From Aneurinibacillus aneurinilyticus ATCC 12856 (lineage in GTDB: Bacteria; Bacillota; Bacilli; Aneurinibacillales; Aneurinibacillaceae), in the NCBI RefSeq assembly GCF_000466385.1, contig NZ_KE952679.1:7922-49588 (forward strand): 41,667 bases of DNA, given 5' to 3'. Positions 1 to 7,856 of the stretch are shown here, in pieces. A program made the position numbers and the translations under genes. Below the pieces are notes generated by a model. It saw only the letters and a list, made by a program, of their open reading frames with translations, made no database searches and was not told the origin of the DNA. How positions within the stretch are numbered: the first letter of the stretch is position 1; every line of letters starts with the position of its first letter.

Positions 1-37
1 CAAAAGTTTGTCGATTTATCAAACCGGATGTATACAG
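1..37 (+). repeat. 37-bp element, copy 1 of 2
   Basis: This stretch at the window edge matches positions 28278-28314 at 32 of 37 bases; both contain the core TGTCGATTTATCAA and then GATGTATA. Most differences fall on third codon positions when either strand is read in a matching frame, so it may be a relic of coding DNA. Its function is unknown and it may extend to the left of the window. Confidence 0.5.
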
Positions 38-71
38 GCGTACCTTTTCTTCGCAGAAGGTACGCTTTTTT
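38..71 (+). terminator. Intrinsic terminator of a gene left of the window
   Basis: A 9-bp stem, GCGTACCTT with AAGGTACGC, closes a loop of about ten bases and is followed by six T. It ends a transcript that begins outside the window and isolates the coat gene pair. Confidence 0.85.
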
Positions 72-160
72 CATTTGATGGAAATCCATGTATACGATAG
101 AAAAAACAGAAAATACTATAGAAGGATAGCTGGAAAGTAATGAGAGGGAGGTACAAGAGA

Positions 161-364
161 GTGAATCAACTTACGATTAGGGAACTGATGATGATGGAAG
201 ATGAGCTGCGTGCAGAGCAGATTACGGGGAAGACATTAAACTGGTGTGCGTCCCAATGTCAAGATGCGTTTACCCGCGAACTGCTTGAGCGGATGGCGGA
301 GCAGCACCAGTTGCGGATCGCTGAACTCTCCCAGTATTTTAACCGTACGGATCACGTACAGTAA
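161..364 (+). CDS. Small CotF-like spore coat protein
   Basis: Encodes about 67 residues starting MNQLTIRELMMMEDELRAEQ. The GTG at 161 is preferred because GGGAGG sits 9-10 bases upstream; the in-frame ATG at 140 has no good ribosome site. The protein is wholly helical in character, with an early RELMMxEDEL motif and a later RELLERMAEQHQ stretch, as in short relatives of the Bacillus CotF coat family. It lies 24 bases upstream of a longer CotF-like gene that carries a similar REMMQLCLELEKG motif, so the two are probably co-transcribed late in sporulation. The family assignment rests on this motif similarity and the pairing; a specific role in the coat is inferred. No signal peptide or membrane segment is present. 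Confidence 0.65.
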   Translation: MNQLTIRELMMMEDELRAEQITGKTLNWCASQCQDAFTRELLERMAEQHQLRIAELSQYFNRTDHVQ

Positions 365-388
365 TCTGAACCAGAAAGGAGAAGGACG

Positions 389-685
389 ATGCCTAACAAT
401 ATTGATGGACGTGGGCTAACAAATCGCGAAATGATGCAGCTGTGCCTGGAGCTTGAAAAAGGACGATGCCGAAGCATCGCAAACACGATGCTTGAGACAA
501 GTCATGATGAACTGCGAGCCATTTACCAGCGCTGTTTGGAAACAGCTGTATCAAACCAGCAGCGTATCTTTATAACTATGCAGGAGAGCGGTTATTATGT
601 CGTACCGCAGGCTACAGCAGATCAAATTGCCGAGGTGCAAGGGTTGCTGCAAAATAACCTGAATCCTGGAAGTCCTGCATCCTAA
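389..685 (+). CDS. CotF-family spore coat protein
   Basis: Encodes 98 residues. AAAGGAGAAGG precedes the ATG with good spacing. The N-terminal half has the TNREMMQLCLELEKG helix typical of CotF/DUF3231-like four-helix coat proteins, followed by a second helix pair (HDELRAIYQRCLETAVSNQQ) and a short tail with YYVVPQA, resembling the C-terminal end of CotF proteins. It contains two cysteines but no metal motif. It follows the smaller coat-like gene by 24 bases and is followed by its own terminator. Members of this family are assembled onto the spore surface and made in the mother cell; a sigma-K or sigma-E promoter would be expected, but I could not identify one with confidence upstream. Confidence 0.75.
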   Translation: MPNNIDGRGLTNREMMQLCLELEKGRCRSIANTMLETSHDELRAIYQRCLETAVSNQQRIFITMQESGYYVVPQATADQIAEVQGLLQNNLNPGSPAS

Positions 686-701
686 TATTGAAAATAAAGA
701 A

Positions 702-736
702 AGGACCGTATACCATTAAATTTTACGGTTCTTTTT
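702..736 (+). terminator. Terminator after the coat gene pair
   Basis: AGGACCGTA pairs with TACGGTTCT (one G-T pair) across a 13-base loop, followed by a T-rich run. Confidence 0.75.
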
Positions 737-830
737 AATTTTTTCCAAACAGGAAAATCTAAGTGGGAATGTAAAAAACTTGGCAGATAAGGTTAGAATG
801 GAGACAATGGAGTGATTTTAGCAGAGGGCG

Positions 831-1922
831 GTGAACGATTTGTATCCAAAAGGGCCTTTACGCTTAATGTATCGTTTGTACCGGTATATTTTTCCTGCCG
901 TTCGTATGGAAGTGGAACGCTGGCGTGAGCGGGCAGAACGAATTCCTGATGCGGAGCTACGCAAGCAGGCTTTAGATAGTATTCATAACAAGCTGTTTCA
1001 TTGTGAAGGTGGAGCGGTGTATGCCTCCGCCCATATGGAACATAAAGATTCGCTTATTCGGCTTATTGTAGCCTACCAGACGATAAGCGATTATTTGGAT
1101 AATCTGTGTGATCGCTCCACTTCACTTGGGGCGGAGAATTTCGAGCGACTGCACCAGGCGATGCTGGATGCGGTGTCTGGCACATTCTCTCAGACGGATT
1201 ACTATGAATTCAATAAAGAAAAGAATGACGGAGGCTATTTAAAATCGCTTGTTTTTACCTGTCATGAGGAAATAAAAAAACTTCCCGGTTACTCGATTGT
1301 ACGGAATGATGTCTATGAATTAGCTTCGCTGTATTGCAATCTGCAAGTACATAAGCATGTAATTAAAGAACAAAGGGAGAAACGACTGCTGGCATGGTGG
1401 AAGGAGCACAGACAGAAAGCGCCGGAGTTAGCCTGGAACGAATTTGCCGCTGCCGCTGGCTCCACTCTTGGGGTGTTCCATTTGTTTCAATTGGCATCAT
1501 CTCCGAATGTTTCGCGAGAACGGATTCAACTTATGAGAAAAGCCTATTTTCCATGGATATGCTCCCTTCACATTTTGTTGGACTATTTAATCGATTTAGA
1601 AGAAGATGAGGTCGGCGGAGATTTGAATTTTATTGCCTACTATGATAGTGAGCAAGCAATTTACGAACGTATTCACTACATTGTGCAGGAAGCAAAGGAA
1701 CATATCAGGTCGCTTCCAGACCGCAAGTTTCACAGCATGATTGTAGACGGGCTTCTCGGGCTGTATTTGTCTGACGGCAAGGTGCAGCGCCAGCCGATGG
1801 TTAAGCGTGTTGCTGGCTTGATTATCCGCTCTTCATCGTTTCCTACCCGGTTCTTCTTTTTCAATAGTCGTGGCTATCGCGGAAGCAAAGCGGTCCTGCA
1901 AGCGCCCCCAACTGGTGAATAA
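831..1922 (+). CDS. ytpB: Tetraprenyl-beta-curcumene synthase family terpene synthase
   Basis: Encodes about 363 residues related to Bacillus subtilis YtpB (DUF2600). YtpB cyclises tetraprenyl (C35) diphosphate to tetraprenyl-beta-curcumene, the first step to sesquarterpenes found in spores and membranes. The sequence shows the family N-terminus (YPKGPLRLMYRLYRYIFPAV), an acidic stretch DYLDNLCDR near residue 89 and a second acidic helix LIDLEEDEVGGD near residue 256, which fit an all-helical prenyl-diphosphate-binding enzyme. It has no membrane segment. The GTG at 831 has its purine-rich site very close; the in-frame TTG at 840 is better spaced from AGGGCGG and could be the true start, which would shorten it by three residues. 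It stands between the coat genes and the methyltransferase-miaA-hfq group. Confidence 0.85.
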   Translation: MNDLYPKGPLRLMYRLYRYIFPAVRMEVERWRERAERIPDAELRKQALDSIHNKLFHCEGGAVYASAHMEHKDSLIRLIVAYQTISDYLDNLCDRSTSLGAENFERLHQAMLDAVSGTFSQTDYYEFNKEKNDGGYLKSLVFTCHEEIKKLPGYSIVRNDVYELASLYCNLQVHKHVIKEQREKRLLAWWKEHRQKAPELAWNEFAAAAGSTLGVFHLFQLASSPNVSRERIQLMRKAYFPWICSLHILLDYLIDLEEDEVGGDLNFIAYYDSEQAIYERIHYIVQEAKEHIRSLPDRKFHSMIVDGLLGLYLSDGKVQRQPMVKRVAGLIIRSSSFPTRFFFFNSRGYRGSKAVLQAPPTGE

Positions 1923-2007
1923 GCCGGTTTTCTTTACGGGAAAAATAAGGTATGATGAGATTTGTTACCAGATAAGATATAGACAAGGGAACGAGTGAGA
2001 AAGAAAT

Positions 2008-2793
2008 ATGATAGTGACTACACGGCACGAAGCACCGCCCGAGGTACAGGAACAAGCCCGAACATTTGCCTGTAAATTCGGCGTGCGGTTCGTAGAACGA
2101 AAAAAAATGTCTATTGCCCGGCTGCATGAGATGAGTGATTACATCCTCGTCGTGACTGATAATGGTCTTCGAGCATACAGCAAAGGTACGTCGGAGCCAT
2201 TTTTCTTTCATCCGGGTATGGCGATGCTTCGTATAAAAAGGCTGCTGAACGGCGATACTGACGTAATGGTTCAGGCATGCGGATTGCGTAAAGGCGATTC
2301 ATTTCTTGATTGTACGCTTGGTCTTGCGGCTGATTCCATAGTCGCATCTTTTGTTGTGGGTGCGGAAGGGCGTATCGTAGGGCTTGAATCGGAGCGTATT
2401 CCGGGCATTATTGTTGAAGAAGGGTTGAAGAGGTATGAAAGTCCTTTGCAGGAAGCACAGGAAGCGATGCGGCGCATTGAAGTAGTACCCATGCATCATT
2501 TGACTTTTTTGCGGCAATGTGAAAATAATAGTTTTGATATCGTCTATTTTGATCCGATGTTTTTTCAGGCGATTGTGACATCGGAGAGCATTGCTCCGCT
2601 TCGTCCGTTTGCCAATTATGAATCGCTCTCGCTTGCGGCTATAGAAGAAGCAAAGCGGGTGGCCCGCCGGCGTATCGTGATGAAAAATCATCGGGAGAGC
2701 CCGGATTTTGAGAACTTTGGATTCATGCGTTTCAAAAAGATGGAACGGGCCTTTACATATGGTATTATTGAGGTCGGAGGCGAAGCGGAATGA
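2008..2793 (+). CDS. Class I SAM-dependent methyltransferase (RsmJ-like)
   Basis: Encodes 261 residues. An N-terminal domain of about 85 residues with an FVERKK element precedes a Rossmann methyltransferase domain. Visible motifs are LDCTLGLAADSI (SAM-binding motif I), GLESER (motif II acidic end), VVPMHH, and FDIVYFDPMFFQ, in which DPMF replaces the DPPY-type catalytic loop. The same DP-M-F layout is seen in RsmJ/YhiQ, which methylates 16S rRNA, so an RNA substrate is a fair inference but not shown. The stop codon overlaps the start of miaA by four bases (ATGA), so the two are translationally coupled; this ties it to RNA modification. Confidence 0.75.
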   Translation: MIVTTRHEAPPEVQEQARTFACKFGVRFVERKKMSIARLHEMSDYILVVTDNGLRAYSKGTSEPFFFHPGMAMLRIKRLLNGDTDVMVQACGLRKGDSFLDCTLGLAADSIVASFVVGAEGRIVGLESERIPGIIVEEGLKRYESPLQEAQEAMRRIEVVPMHHLTFLRQCENNSFDIVYFDPMFFQAIVTSESIAPLRPFANYESLSLAAIEEAKRVARRRIVMKNHRESPDFENFGFMRFKKMERAFTYGIIEVGGEAE

Positions 2794-3737
2794 GTGGGCA
2801 AAAGGAAAAGGTACTTGCGATCGTCGGCCCGACCTCAGTAGGAAAGACCGCGCTTAGTCTGGAATTGGGACGGCGGTTTGCGGGAGAGATTATCTCCGGA
2901 GATTCCATGCAATTCTACCGTGGTATGGACATAGGTACAGCAAAAGCAACAGAGAGCGAACGATTGCTTGTTCCGCATCATTTGATCGATATACGTGATC
3001 CTGATGAAGAAATAACAGTCGCCGAGTTTCAGCAATTGTGCACTGAATGTATCGCTACTATTAATGGTCGCGGCAAGCTTCCCATGCTTGTGGGAGGGAC
3101 CGGATTGTACGTGCAATCCGTGCTGTACGATTATAAATTCTCTACCGCGGGTGAAGATGAGGCGTATCGCGAAGAGTTGACTGTTTTTGCTGAGATACAT
3201 GGAAGAGAAGCGCTGCATGCAAAGCTTTTGGACATTGATCCGGAAACAGCGGGGCGTCTGCATCCGAATGATGTAAAGCGGATTATCAGGGCGTTGGAAA
3301 TTTATCATGTTACCGGGACACCAATGTCACAGTATCAGTCGCGGAGCGAAGAGTCACCATATGATTTGCTGCTTGTTGGGCTGAATATGGACCGAGCCCT
3401 TCTGTATGAGCGTATTAATCAGCGCGTGGATATCATGATCGCAGAAGGATTGATTGAAGAAGTAAAAAAGCTGATGGCACAAGGCTATGATGCATCGCTG
3501 CGTTCAATGCAGGCACTTGGTTATAAGGAAATAATCGCATACATTAATGGTGCTCTAGCATATGAGGAAGCTATTGAGCTTTTAAAGAAGCGAACCCGAA
3601 ATTTTGCAAAGCGTCAGCTTACCTGGTTCCGCGCCATGAAAGACATCGTCTGGTTTGATGTAACCCCTGCGGCTGAAGGGGTACCTGTATCTACATATGA
3701 AGCAATTTATGAGACGGTGGCAGGAAAGTTCAGTTAA
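2790..3737 (+). CDS. miaA: tRNA dimethylallyltransferase
   Basis: Encodes 315 residues, the normal MiaA length. MiaA transfers a dimethylallyl group to N6 of A37 in tRNAs reading UNN codons, the first step towards ms2i6A. The P-loop GPTSVGKT lies at residues 13-20; [21 protein letters not shown] contains the substrate-binding Asp and the conserved [11 protein letters not shown] near residue 105 and [10 protein letters not shown] near residue 240 are family signatures, and the C-terminus has [10 protein letters not shown]. It overlaps the upstream methyltransferase by four bases and lies 50 bases before hfq, the classical miaA-hfq order. Confidence 0.98.
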   Translation: MSGQKEKVLAIVGPTSVGKTALSLELGRRFAGEIISGDSMQFYRGMDIGTAKATESERLLVPHHLIDIRDPDEEITVAEFQQLCTECIATINGRGKLPMLVGGTGLYVQSVLYDYKFSTAGEDEAYREELTVFAEIHGREALHAKLLDIDPETAGRLHPNDVKRIIRALEIYHVTGTPMSQYQSRSEESPYDLLLVGLNMDRALLYERINQRVDIMIAEGLIEEVKKLMAQGYDASLRSMQALGYKEIIAYINGALAYEEAIELLKKRTRNFAKRQLTWFRAMKDIVWFDVTPAAEGVPVSTYEAIYETVAGKFS

Positions 3738-3787
3738 GCGACGAATATAATAAAAAAATTATAAAGATAAATATAGGAGGTATTACC

Positions 3788-4018
3788 ATGGCAAATACCA
3801 TTAACATTCAAGATACGTTTTTGAACCACCTGCGTAAGGAAAACGTACCTGTAACCATTTACCTTGTGAATGGATTCCAGTTGCGCGGACTTGTAAAAGC
3901 ATTCGACAACTTCACTGTTGTGATTGATACGGAAGGAAAGCAGCAGCTGGTATACAAGCATGCCATTTCTACCTTCTTGCCACAACGACCGGTTTCTTTA
4001 ATGCCTGACAGCGAGTGA
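3788..4018 (+). CDS. hfq: RNA-binding protein Hfq
   Basis: Encodes 76 residues, the short Gram-positive form without the long C-terminal tail. Hfq makes a hexameric ring that binds small RNAs and mRNAs. Sm1 is seen as [39 protein letters not shown] and Sm2 includes [17 protein letters not shown] lies at a standard distance from the ATG. It follows miaA by 50 bases in the usual arrangement and ends in a strong terminator. A duplicate or promoter inside miaA cannot be judged from this sequence alone. Confidence 0.98.
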   Translation: MANTINIQDTFLNHLRKENVPVTIYLVNGFQLRGLVKAFDNFTVVIDTEGKQQLVYKHAISTFLPQRPVSLMPDSE

Positions 4019-4039
4019 TCGCTTGAAATAAGGCAGCCT

Positions 4040-4071
4040 GCCGGACAGCATATTTGCTGTCCGGCTTTTTT
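4040..4071 (+). terminator. Terminator of the miaA-hfq operon
   Basis: GCCGGACAGCA pairs with TGCTGTCCGGC and is followed by six T, then a further T-rich run. This is a strong intrinsic terminator. Confidence 0.95.
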
Positions 4072-4219
4072 GTTTTTTCTACACAAAAAAATTTTTATGA
4101 GCAGTTAATAATGTTGTTTTAGCCGCTATAATTAAGGGTGTATGGGGGAGTGATATATGCCTATTTAACGAGGTGAAGATGCTGTTTTTGTCGTAATGTA
4201 GTAGTAGGGGGAGATGCAT

Positions 4220-4414
4220 ATGCGGGTTAGGTTTTTGGATGAAGACGGGGATGAGTATGTAATTGAATTAGCCGACGTGGAGGAGTTCTTGTCCACGTTG
4301 CGTAACTCTCGCAGCATCGCATTTAAGCATAGTTGGTATCATGTCGGGGATATTATGCAGGTGGAACAAGAGATTATCGTATCACTTATCGATAAGGCAG
4401 TAATGGGGAGATAG
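4220..4414 (+). CDS. Small uncharacterised acidic protein
   Basis: Encodes about 64 residues starting MRVRFLDEDGDEYVIEL. The ATG at 4220 is chosen over that at 4214 because the AGGGGGA ribosome site lies 7 bases from it. The predicted fold is a short beta-hairpin (RVRFLDEDGDEYVIELADVEEF) followed by mixed helix; no signal peptide, membrane segment or metal ligand is visible. I do not recognise the family. It is a single-gene unit with a possible TATAAT box at 4127-4132 upstream and a terminator behind it, so it is transcribed on its own between hfq and the methionine operon. Confidence 0.6.
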   Translation: MRVRFLDEDGDEYVIELADVEEFLSTLRNSRSIAFKHSWYHVGDIMQVEQEIIVSLIDKAVMGR

Positions 4415-4434
4415 AGAATATTTTTCTATGGTTA

Positions 4435-4460
4435 ACCCGGCGGATTGCCGGGTATTTTTT
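4435..4460 (+). terminator. Terminator after the small acidic-protein gene
   Basis: ACCCGGC pairs with GCCGGGT and is followed by ATTTTTTA. Confidence 0.85.
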
Positions 4461-4462
4461 AT

Positions 4463-4492
4463 TTGACTTTACTTGCACAAATGCATTACATT
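4463..4492 (+). promoter_or_regulatory. Probable sigma-A promoter of metN-metI-mtnE
   Basis: TTGACT at 4463 and TTACAT at 4486 are 17 bases apart. Transcription would start near 4498 and give a leader of about 155 bases containing the terminator at 4585. The -10 box is imperfect. Confidence 0.5.
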
Positions 4493-4584
4493 ATTTATTG
4501 TTGCGTTCAGCCACAGTATCCCTTCCTGTATATAGAGAGTTGGCCATAATGCATGTGTTTGATAGATAAGAGAGAATGGATTCT

Positions 4585-4615
4585 CCTCTTTTGTCTGCGC
4601 AAAAGAGGTTTTTTT
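4585..4615 (+). terminator. Leader terminator (possible attenuator) before metN
   Basis: CCTCTTTT pairs with AAAAGAGG around an 8-base loop and is followed by seven T, only 40 bases before the metN start. A second small hairpin, GAGAAT-GG-ATTCTC, lies directly upstream (4571-4584). A terminator between a promoter and the first gene is usual for attenuation, but I find no S-box or T-box consensus, so the sensor is unknown. Confidence 0.75.
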
Positions 4616-4655
4616 GTATGAAGATAAGCACAATCGTTTGCAAGGAGGGAAAGCG

Positions 4656-5678
4656 TTGATCTCAGTCCGCAATCTGGAGAAAGTGTACGGCAGCGGAACG
4701 AATGCAGTGCACGCGATTAAAAACGCAAATTTTGAAATCGAAAAAGGCGAAATTTTCGGGGTCATCGGATTTAGCGGTGCCGGTAAAAGTTCACTGATTC
4801 GTTGCATCAATTTGCTTGAACGTCCATCATCGGGCGAAGTAGTCATAAACGGCACGGATTTGACCAAGCTCTCCTCAGGAGAGCTGCGCAAGGCCCGCCG
4901 CAAAATCGGCATGATTTTCCAACATTTTAACCTGCTTTCATCTGCCACGGTATTCGACAATGTGGCTGCGCCGCTTAAGCTGAATAAAGCGCCTAAAGAA
5001 GTTATTCAAAGGAAAGTGAATGAACTGCTTGAAGTGGTTGGTTTATCCAAGCGGGCGCAGGCTTACCCATCGCAATTATCCGGCGGTCAAAAGCAGCGGG
5101 TGGCGATTGCACGAGCCCTTGCGAATGATCCAGAGATTCTGCTATGCGATGAAGCGACATCCGCTCTTGATCCACAGACTACGGAGTCGATTCTTGATTT
5201 GCTGCTCGATATTAATCGAAAATACAATCTTACCATTATGCTTATTACCCATGAAATGCATGTGGTGAAAAAGATTTGTGATCGGGTAGCTGTAATGGAA
5301 GAAGGGAATATTGTCGAGATGGGATCTGTGCTAGAGATTTTTTCTAGCCCAAGAACAGCAACAACCAAAAACTTTATTCGTAATATTTTTGACGATCAAT
5401 TGCCGCCGGGATTTCTTGAGCGTGTCCAACATGCACCAGGTAGTCGGATTGTGCGCCTTACATTTATTGGTGAAAGTACAGGGCATCCGGTATTGGCGGA
5501 GTTGACAGAGAAATTCCACCTGAGGCCGAATATTTTAATCGGTAATATTACACAAATAAAGGAAACGACATTCGGCTATCTTGTTATTTCGCTGAGTGGA
5601 GAGGCCACAGTGCTTGATGAAGCGTTGGAGCATGTGGCAGAGAGGGGAATACGTGCGGAGGTGATTCATCATGTTTAA
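4656..5678 (+). CDS. metN: Methionine ABC transporter ATP-binding protein
   Basis: Encodes about 340 residues from a TTG start preceded by AAGGAGGG. Starting further upstream at the ATG at 4618 or nearby would place the start inside the leader terminator. It energises uptake of methionine through MetI. Walker A GFSGAGKSS is at residues 38-46, the Q-loop is in IFQHFNLL, the signature is LSGGQKQR, Walker B is ILLCDEATSALD, and the switch His is in LITHEMHVV. The last ~80 residues form the NIL/ACT-like domain that senses methionine in this family. metI overlaps the end by 8 bases. No gene for the substrate-binding lipoprotein MetQ follows, so the binding protein must be encoded elsewhere. Confidence 0.95.
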   Translation: MISVRNLEKVYGSGTNAVHAIKNANFEIEKGEIFGVIGFSGAGKSSLIRCINLLERPSSGEVVINGTDLTKLSSGELRKARRKIGMIFQHFNLLSSATVFDNVAAPLKLNKAPKEVIQRKVNELLEVVGLSKRAQAYPSQLSGGQKQRVAIARALANDPEILLCDEATSALDPQTTESILDLLLDINRKYNLTIMLITHEMHVVKKICDRVAVMEEGNIVEMGSVLEIFSSPRTATTKNFIRNIFDDQLPPGFLERVQHAPGSRIVRLTFIGESTGHPVLAELTEKFHLRPNILIGNITQIKETTFGYLVISLSGEATVLDEALEHVAERGIRAEVIHHV

Positions 5679-6333
5679 CGGTATGGATCCGCATTGGGAT
5701 TTATATTTGCCTGCACTGCAGGAAACGTTGTATATGGTCGGATGGTCGATTTTCTTAGGCACCATTATTGGAATTCCGCTTGGTGTTCTACTCGTGATTA
5801 CACGGCCGGGTCATATTTTTGAACAGCCGGTTTTTTACCAGATTACGAGTACAATTATTAATATTATCCGCTCAGTACCGTTTATCATTCTGCTGTTCGC
5901 CCTGATTCCGTTTACTAAACTGCTTATCGGCACCTTCATTGGTGTAGAGGGTGCTATCGTGCCGCTGGTTGTGTATGTAGCGCCTTATATCGCACGCTTA
6001 ATGGAATCAGCTTTGCTGGAAGTAGACCCTGGACTTATTGAAGCGTTCCAGGCGATGGGCGCTACTCGCCGTCAGATTATTTTTAATGTGATGCTTAAAG
6101 AATCACGTCCTGCCCTTGTACTGTCGCTTACCATTGCGGTTATCGGCTTGATTGATGCTACTGCCATGGCCGGTATTATTGGTGCAGGCGGTCTGGGGAA
6201 CCTGGCATACCGGTACGGTTTCCAGCGCTGGGAAACGCTCGTCATGATTATAACGGTTATTGTTTTAATCGTATTGGTACAGTTGCTGCAAACAGCGGGT
6301 AACCGGATTGCACGTTCGCTGCGTAAAGACTAG
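5671..6333 (+). CDS. metI: Methionine ABC transporter permease
   Basis: Encodes 220 residues with five or six hydrophobic segments. The coupling EAA loop is seen as EAFQAMGATRRQIIFNVMLKES near residues 130-150, and the C-terminal part contains AGIIGAGGLGNLAYRYGFQRW, a MetI hallmark. It overlaps the end of metN by 8 bases, implying coupled translation and stoichiometric membrane assembly. The next gene, mtnE, starts 50 bases downstream with no terminator between, so uptake and salvage of methionine are one transcript. Confidence 0.95.
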   Translation: MFNGMDPHWDLYLPALQETLYMVGWSIFLGTIIGIPLGVLLVITRPGHIFEQPVFYQITSTIINIIRSVPFIILLFALIPFTKLLIGTFIGVEGAIVPLVVYVAPYIARLMESALLEVDPGLIEAFQAMGATRRQIIFNVMLKESRPALVLSLTIAVIGLIDATAMAGIIGAGGLGNLAYRYGFQRWETLVMIITVIVLIVLVQLLQTAGNRIARSLRKD

Positions 6334-6383
6334 AAGCTTATTATGAAGAAATAGAGAGCCGAGAATAGGGGAGAGACAGCAGA

Positions 6384-7565
6384 ATGAAAGCATTGAGATT
6401 TCAGCCTTCAGAGGCGATGAATCGCCTACCGGCCCAATTTTTTTCTGGACTGACAGAAAAAGTGCAAAAACAGGTAGAAGCGGGATACGATGTAATCAAT
6501 CTGGGACAGGGGAATCCGGATAAACCTACCCCTTCCCATATTGTCACTGCACTTCAGCGGGAGGCGGAAAATCCGCTGAATCATAAATACCCGCCGTTCC
6601 AGGGACGTCAGGAGCTAAAGGAGGCCATCGCACATTGGTATGAACAGGAGCGCGGTGTACGGCTGAATCCAGACACAGAAGTTGCCATTTTGTTCGGTGG
6701 TAAAGCAGGCCTGGTTGAGCTAAGTAACATTTTTCTTAATCCAGGCGATGTTTGCCTTGTGCCAGACCCTGGCTATCCAGATTACTGGTCCGGTGTTGCT
6801 ATGGCAGGCGGTGTAATGGAAATGATGCCGCTGCGTGAAGAAAACGATTTTCTTCCGGACTTTACGCAAATTGCCCCAGATGTGGCACGGCGGGCGAAAA
6901 TGATGTTCCTTAACTATCCGAACAATCCAACAGGTGCAGTGGCTACGCATGCATTCATTGAAGAAGCGGTAAAATTTTGCCGTAACAATGAAATTTTGCT
7001 GATTCATGATTATGCCTACGGCGCGATTGGATTTGACGGCGTAATCCCCCCTAGTTTTCTGTCTCATCCGGATGCGAAAAATGTTGGTATTGAGGTCTAT
7101 ACACTGTCCAAGTCATACAATATGGCGGGATGGCGTGTTGGTTTTGTCCTTGGGAACACTGAGGTTGTACGGTTGGTTAATCTGTATCAGGATCATTATT
7201 TTGTAAGCTTGTTCGGTGCTGTTCAGATGGCCTCTGTTGAGGCATTGACCGCATCGCAGCAATGCGTTTATGATTTATGTGCGATGTATGAATCACGCCG
7301 TAATACGTTATATAATGCTTTGCATAGGATCGGATGGCAAGCGCAGCCGACTCCGGGTTCTTTTTTTGCCTGGCTTCCGATACCTGCCGGTTATACCTCC
7401 TCTTCATTTGCGGATGTTTTGCTGAATAAAGCGCAGGTAGCAGTGGCACCGGGCATCGGCTTTGGCGAACAAGGCGAGGGCTACGTACGCGTCGGCCTGC
7501 TTGTTGAGGAAGCGCGTCTTGAAGAGGCGGTAGAACGGATTCATCAATTACATTTTTTCGGATAA
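6384..7565 (+). CDS. mtnE: Methionine salvage aminotransferase, MtnE type
   Basis: Encodes 393 residues that closely resemble B. subtilis MtnE (YkrV), which aminates 4-methylthio-2-oxobutanoate to methionine in the 5-methylthioadenosine salvage pathway. It is a fold type I PLP enzyme: GQGNPDKPTPSHI near residue 43, GGKAGL for phosphate binding, PDPGYPDYWSG, NYPNNPTGAVA with the cofactor Asn, and YTLSKSYNMAGWRVGF with the PLP lysine K243. The terminal block VAVAPGIGFGEQGEGYVRVG is also conserved. Placement directly behind metNI makes a methionine role more likely than a general aspartate or aromatic aminotransferase role. Bicistronic control with metNI is inferred. Confidence 0.9.
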   Translation: MKALRFQPSEAMNRLPAQFFSGLTEKVQKQVEAGYDVINLGQGNPDKPTPSHIVTALQREAENPLNHKYPPFQGRQELKEAIAHWYEQERGVRLNPDTEVAILFGGKAGLVELSNIFLNPGDVCLVPDPGYPDYWSGVAMAGGVMEMMPLREENDFLPDFTQIAPDVARRAKMMFLNYPNNPTGAVATHAFIEEAVKFCRNNEILLIHDYAYGAIGFDGVIPPSFLSHPDAKNVGIEVYTLSKSYNMAGWRVGFVLGNTEVVRLVNLYQDHYFVSLFGAVQMASVEALTASQQCVYDLCAMYESRRNTLYNALHRIGWQAQPTPGSFFAWLPIPAGYTSSSFADVLLNKAQVAVAPGIGFGEQGEGYVRVGLLVEEARLEEAVERIHQLHFFG

Positions 7566-7618
7566 AGTAAAACCTCAATCAATGGACGGACTTACTGCAC
7601 CTCAGATGTGGGATAAAA

Positions 7619-7650
7619 GAAAAGAGCCTCGGTATGGAGGCTCTTTTGTC
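7619..7650. terminator. Bidirectional terminator between mtnE and the zinc-ribbon gene
   Basis: AAAGAGCCTC pairs with GAGGCTCTTT. T-rich tracts occur on both strands, so it can end both convergent transcripts. Confidence 0.9.
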
Positions 7651-7658
7651 ATAATTAG

Positions 7659-7796
7659 TTAGTGTACATTTCCCGTGTCTTTTGTCTGCTGTTTCTGTAT
7701 CTCTGCTGCCTCGTCTACCTTACAATCCCCACAAATCCAATGCTTGCCCACTTCCTGACCCTGATTTGTCTTTCCGCATGTTTCGCACGTAATCAT
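7659..7796 (-). CDS. Small zinc-ribbon protein, 45 residues
   Basis: On the minus strand AGGAGG (7804-7809) lies 7 bases before the ATG at 7796; the in-frame ATG at 7802 is too close to it. The product begins MITCETCGKTNQGQEVGKHW and contains a CETC and a CGDC pair, a four-cysteine zinc-ribbon arrangement (C-x2-C-x16-C-x2-C), followed by a polar tail rich in Gln and Lys. Many Bacillales carry such solitary ribbon proteins of unknown role; binding of one Zn2+ is inferred from the cysteines. It is convergent with mtnE and shares the bidirectional terminator. Confidence 0.8.
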   Translation of the reverse strand: MITCETCGKTNQGQEVGKHWICGDCKVDEAAEIQKQQTKDTGNVH

Positions 7797-7856
7797 TGTC
7801 ATTCCTCCTGAGGGTGATTTTGAGGTACTTATATTTTACAATAGTTTGGTTAAAAT

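Noticed and set aside
4614-4655. Longer in-frame start of metN upstream of the TTG at 4656
   Set aside because: It begins inside the leader terminator and has no ribosome site; TTG 4656 is preceded by AAGGAGGG.
4493-4655. S-box or T-box riboswitch in the metN leader
   Set aside because: The conserved core sequences of both classes were looked for by eye and not found; only a terminator is evident.
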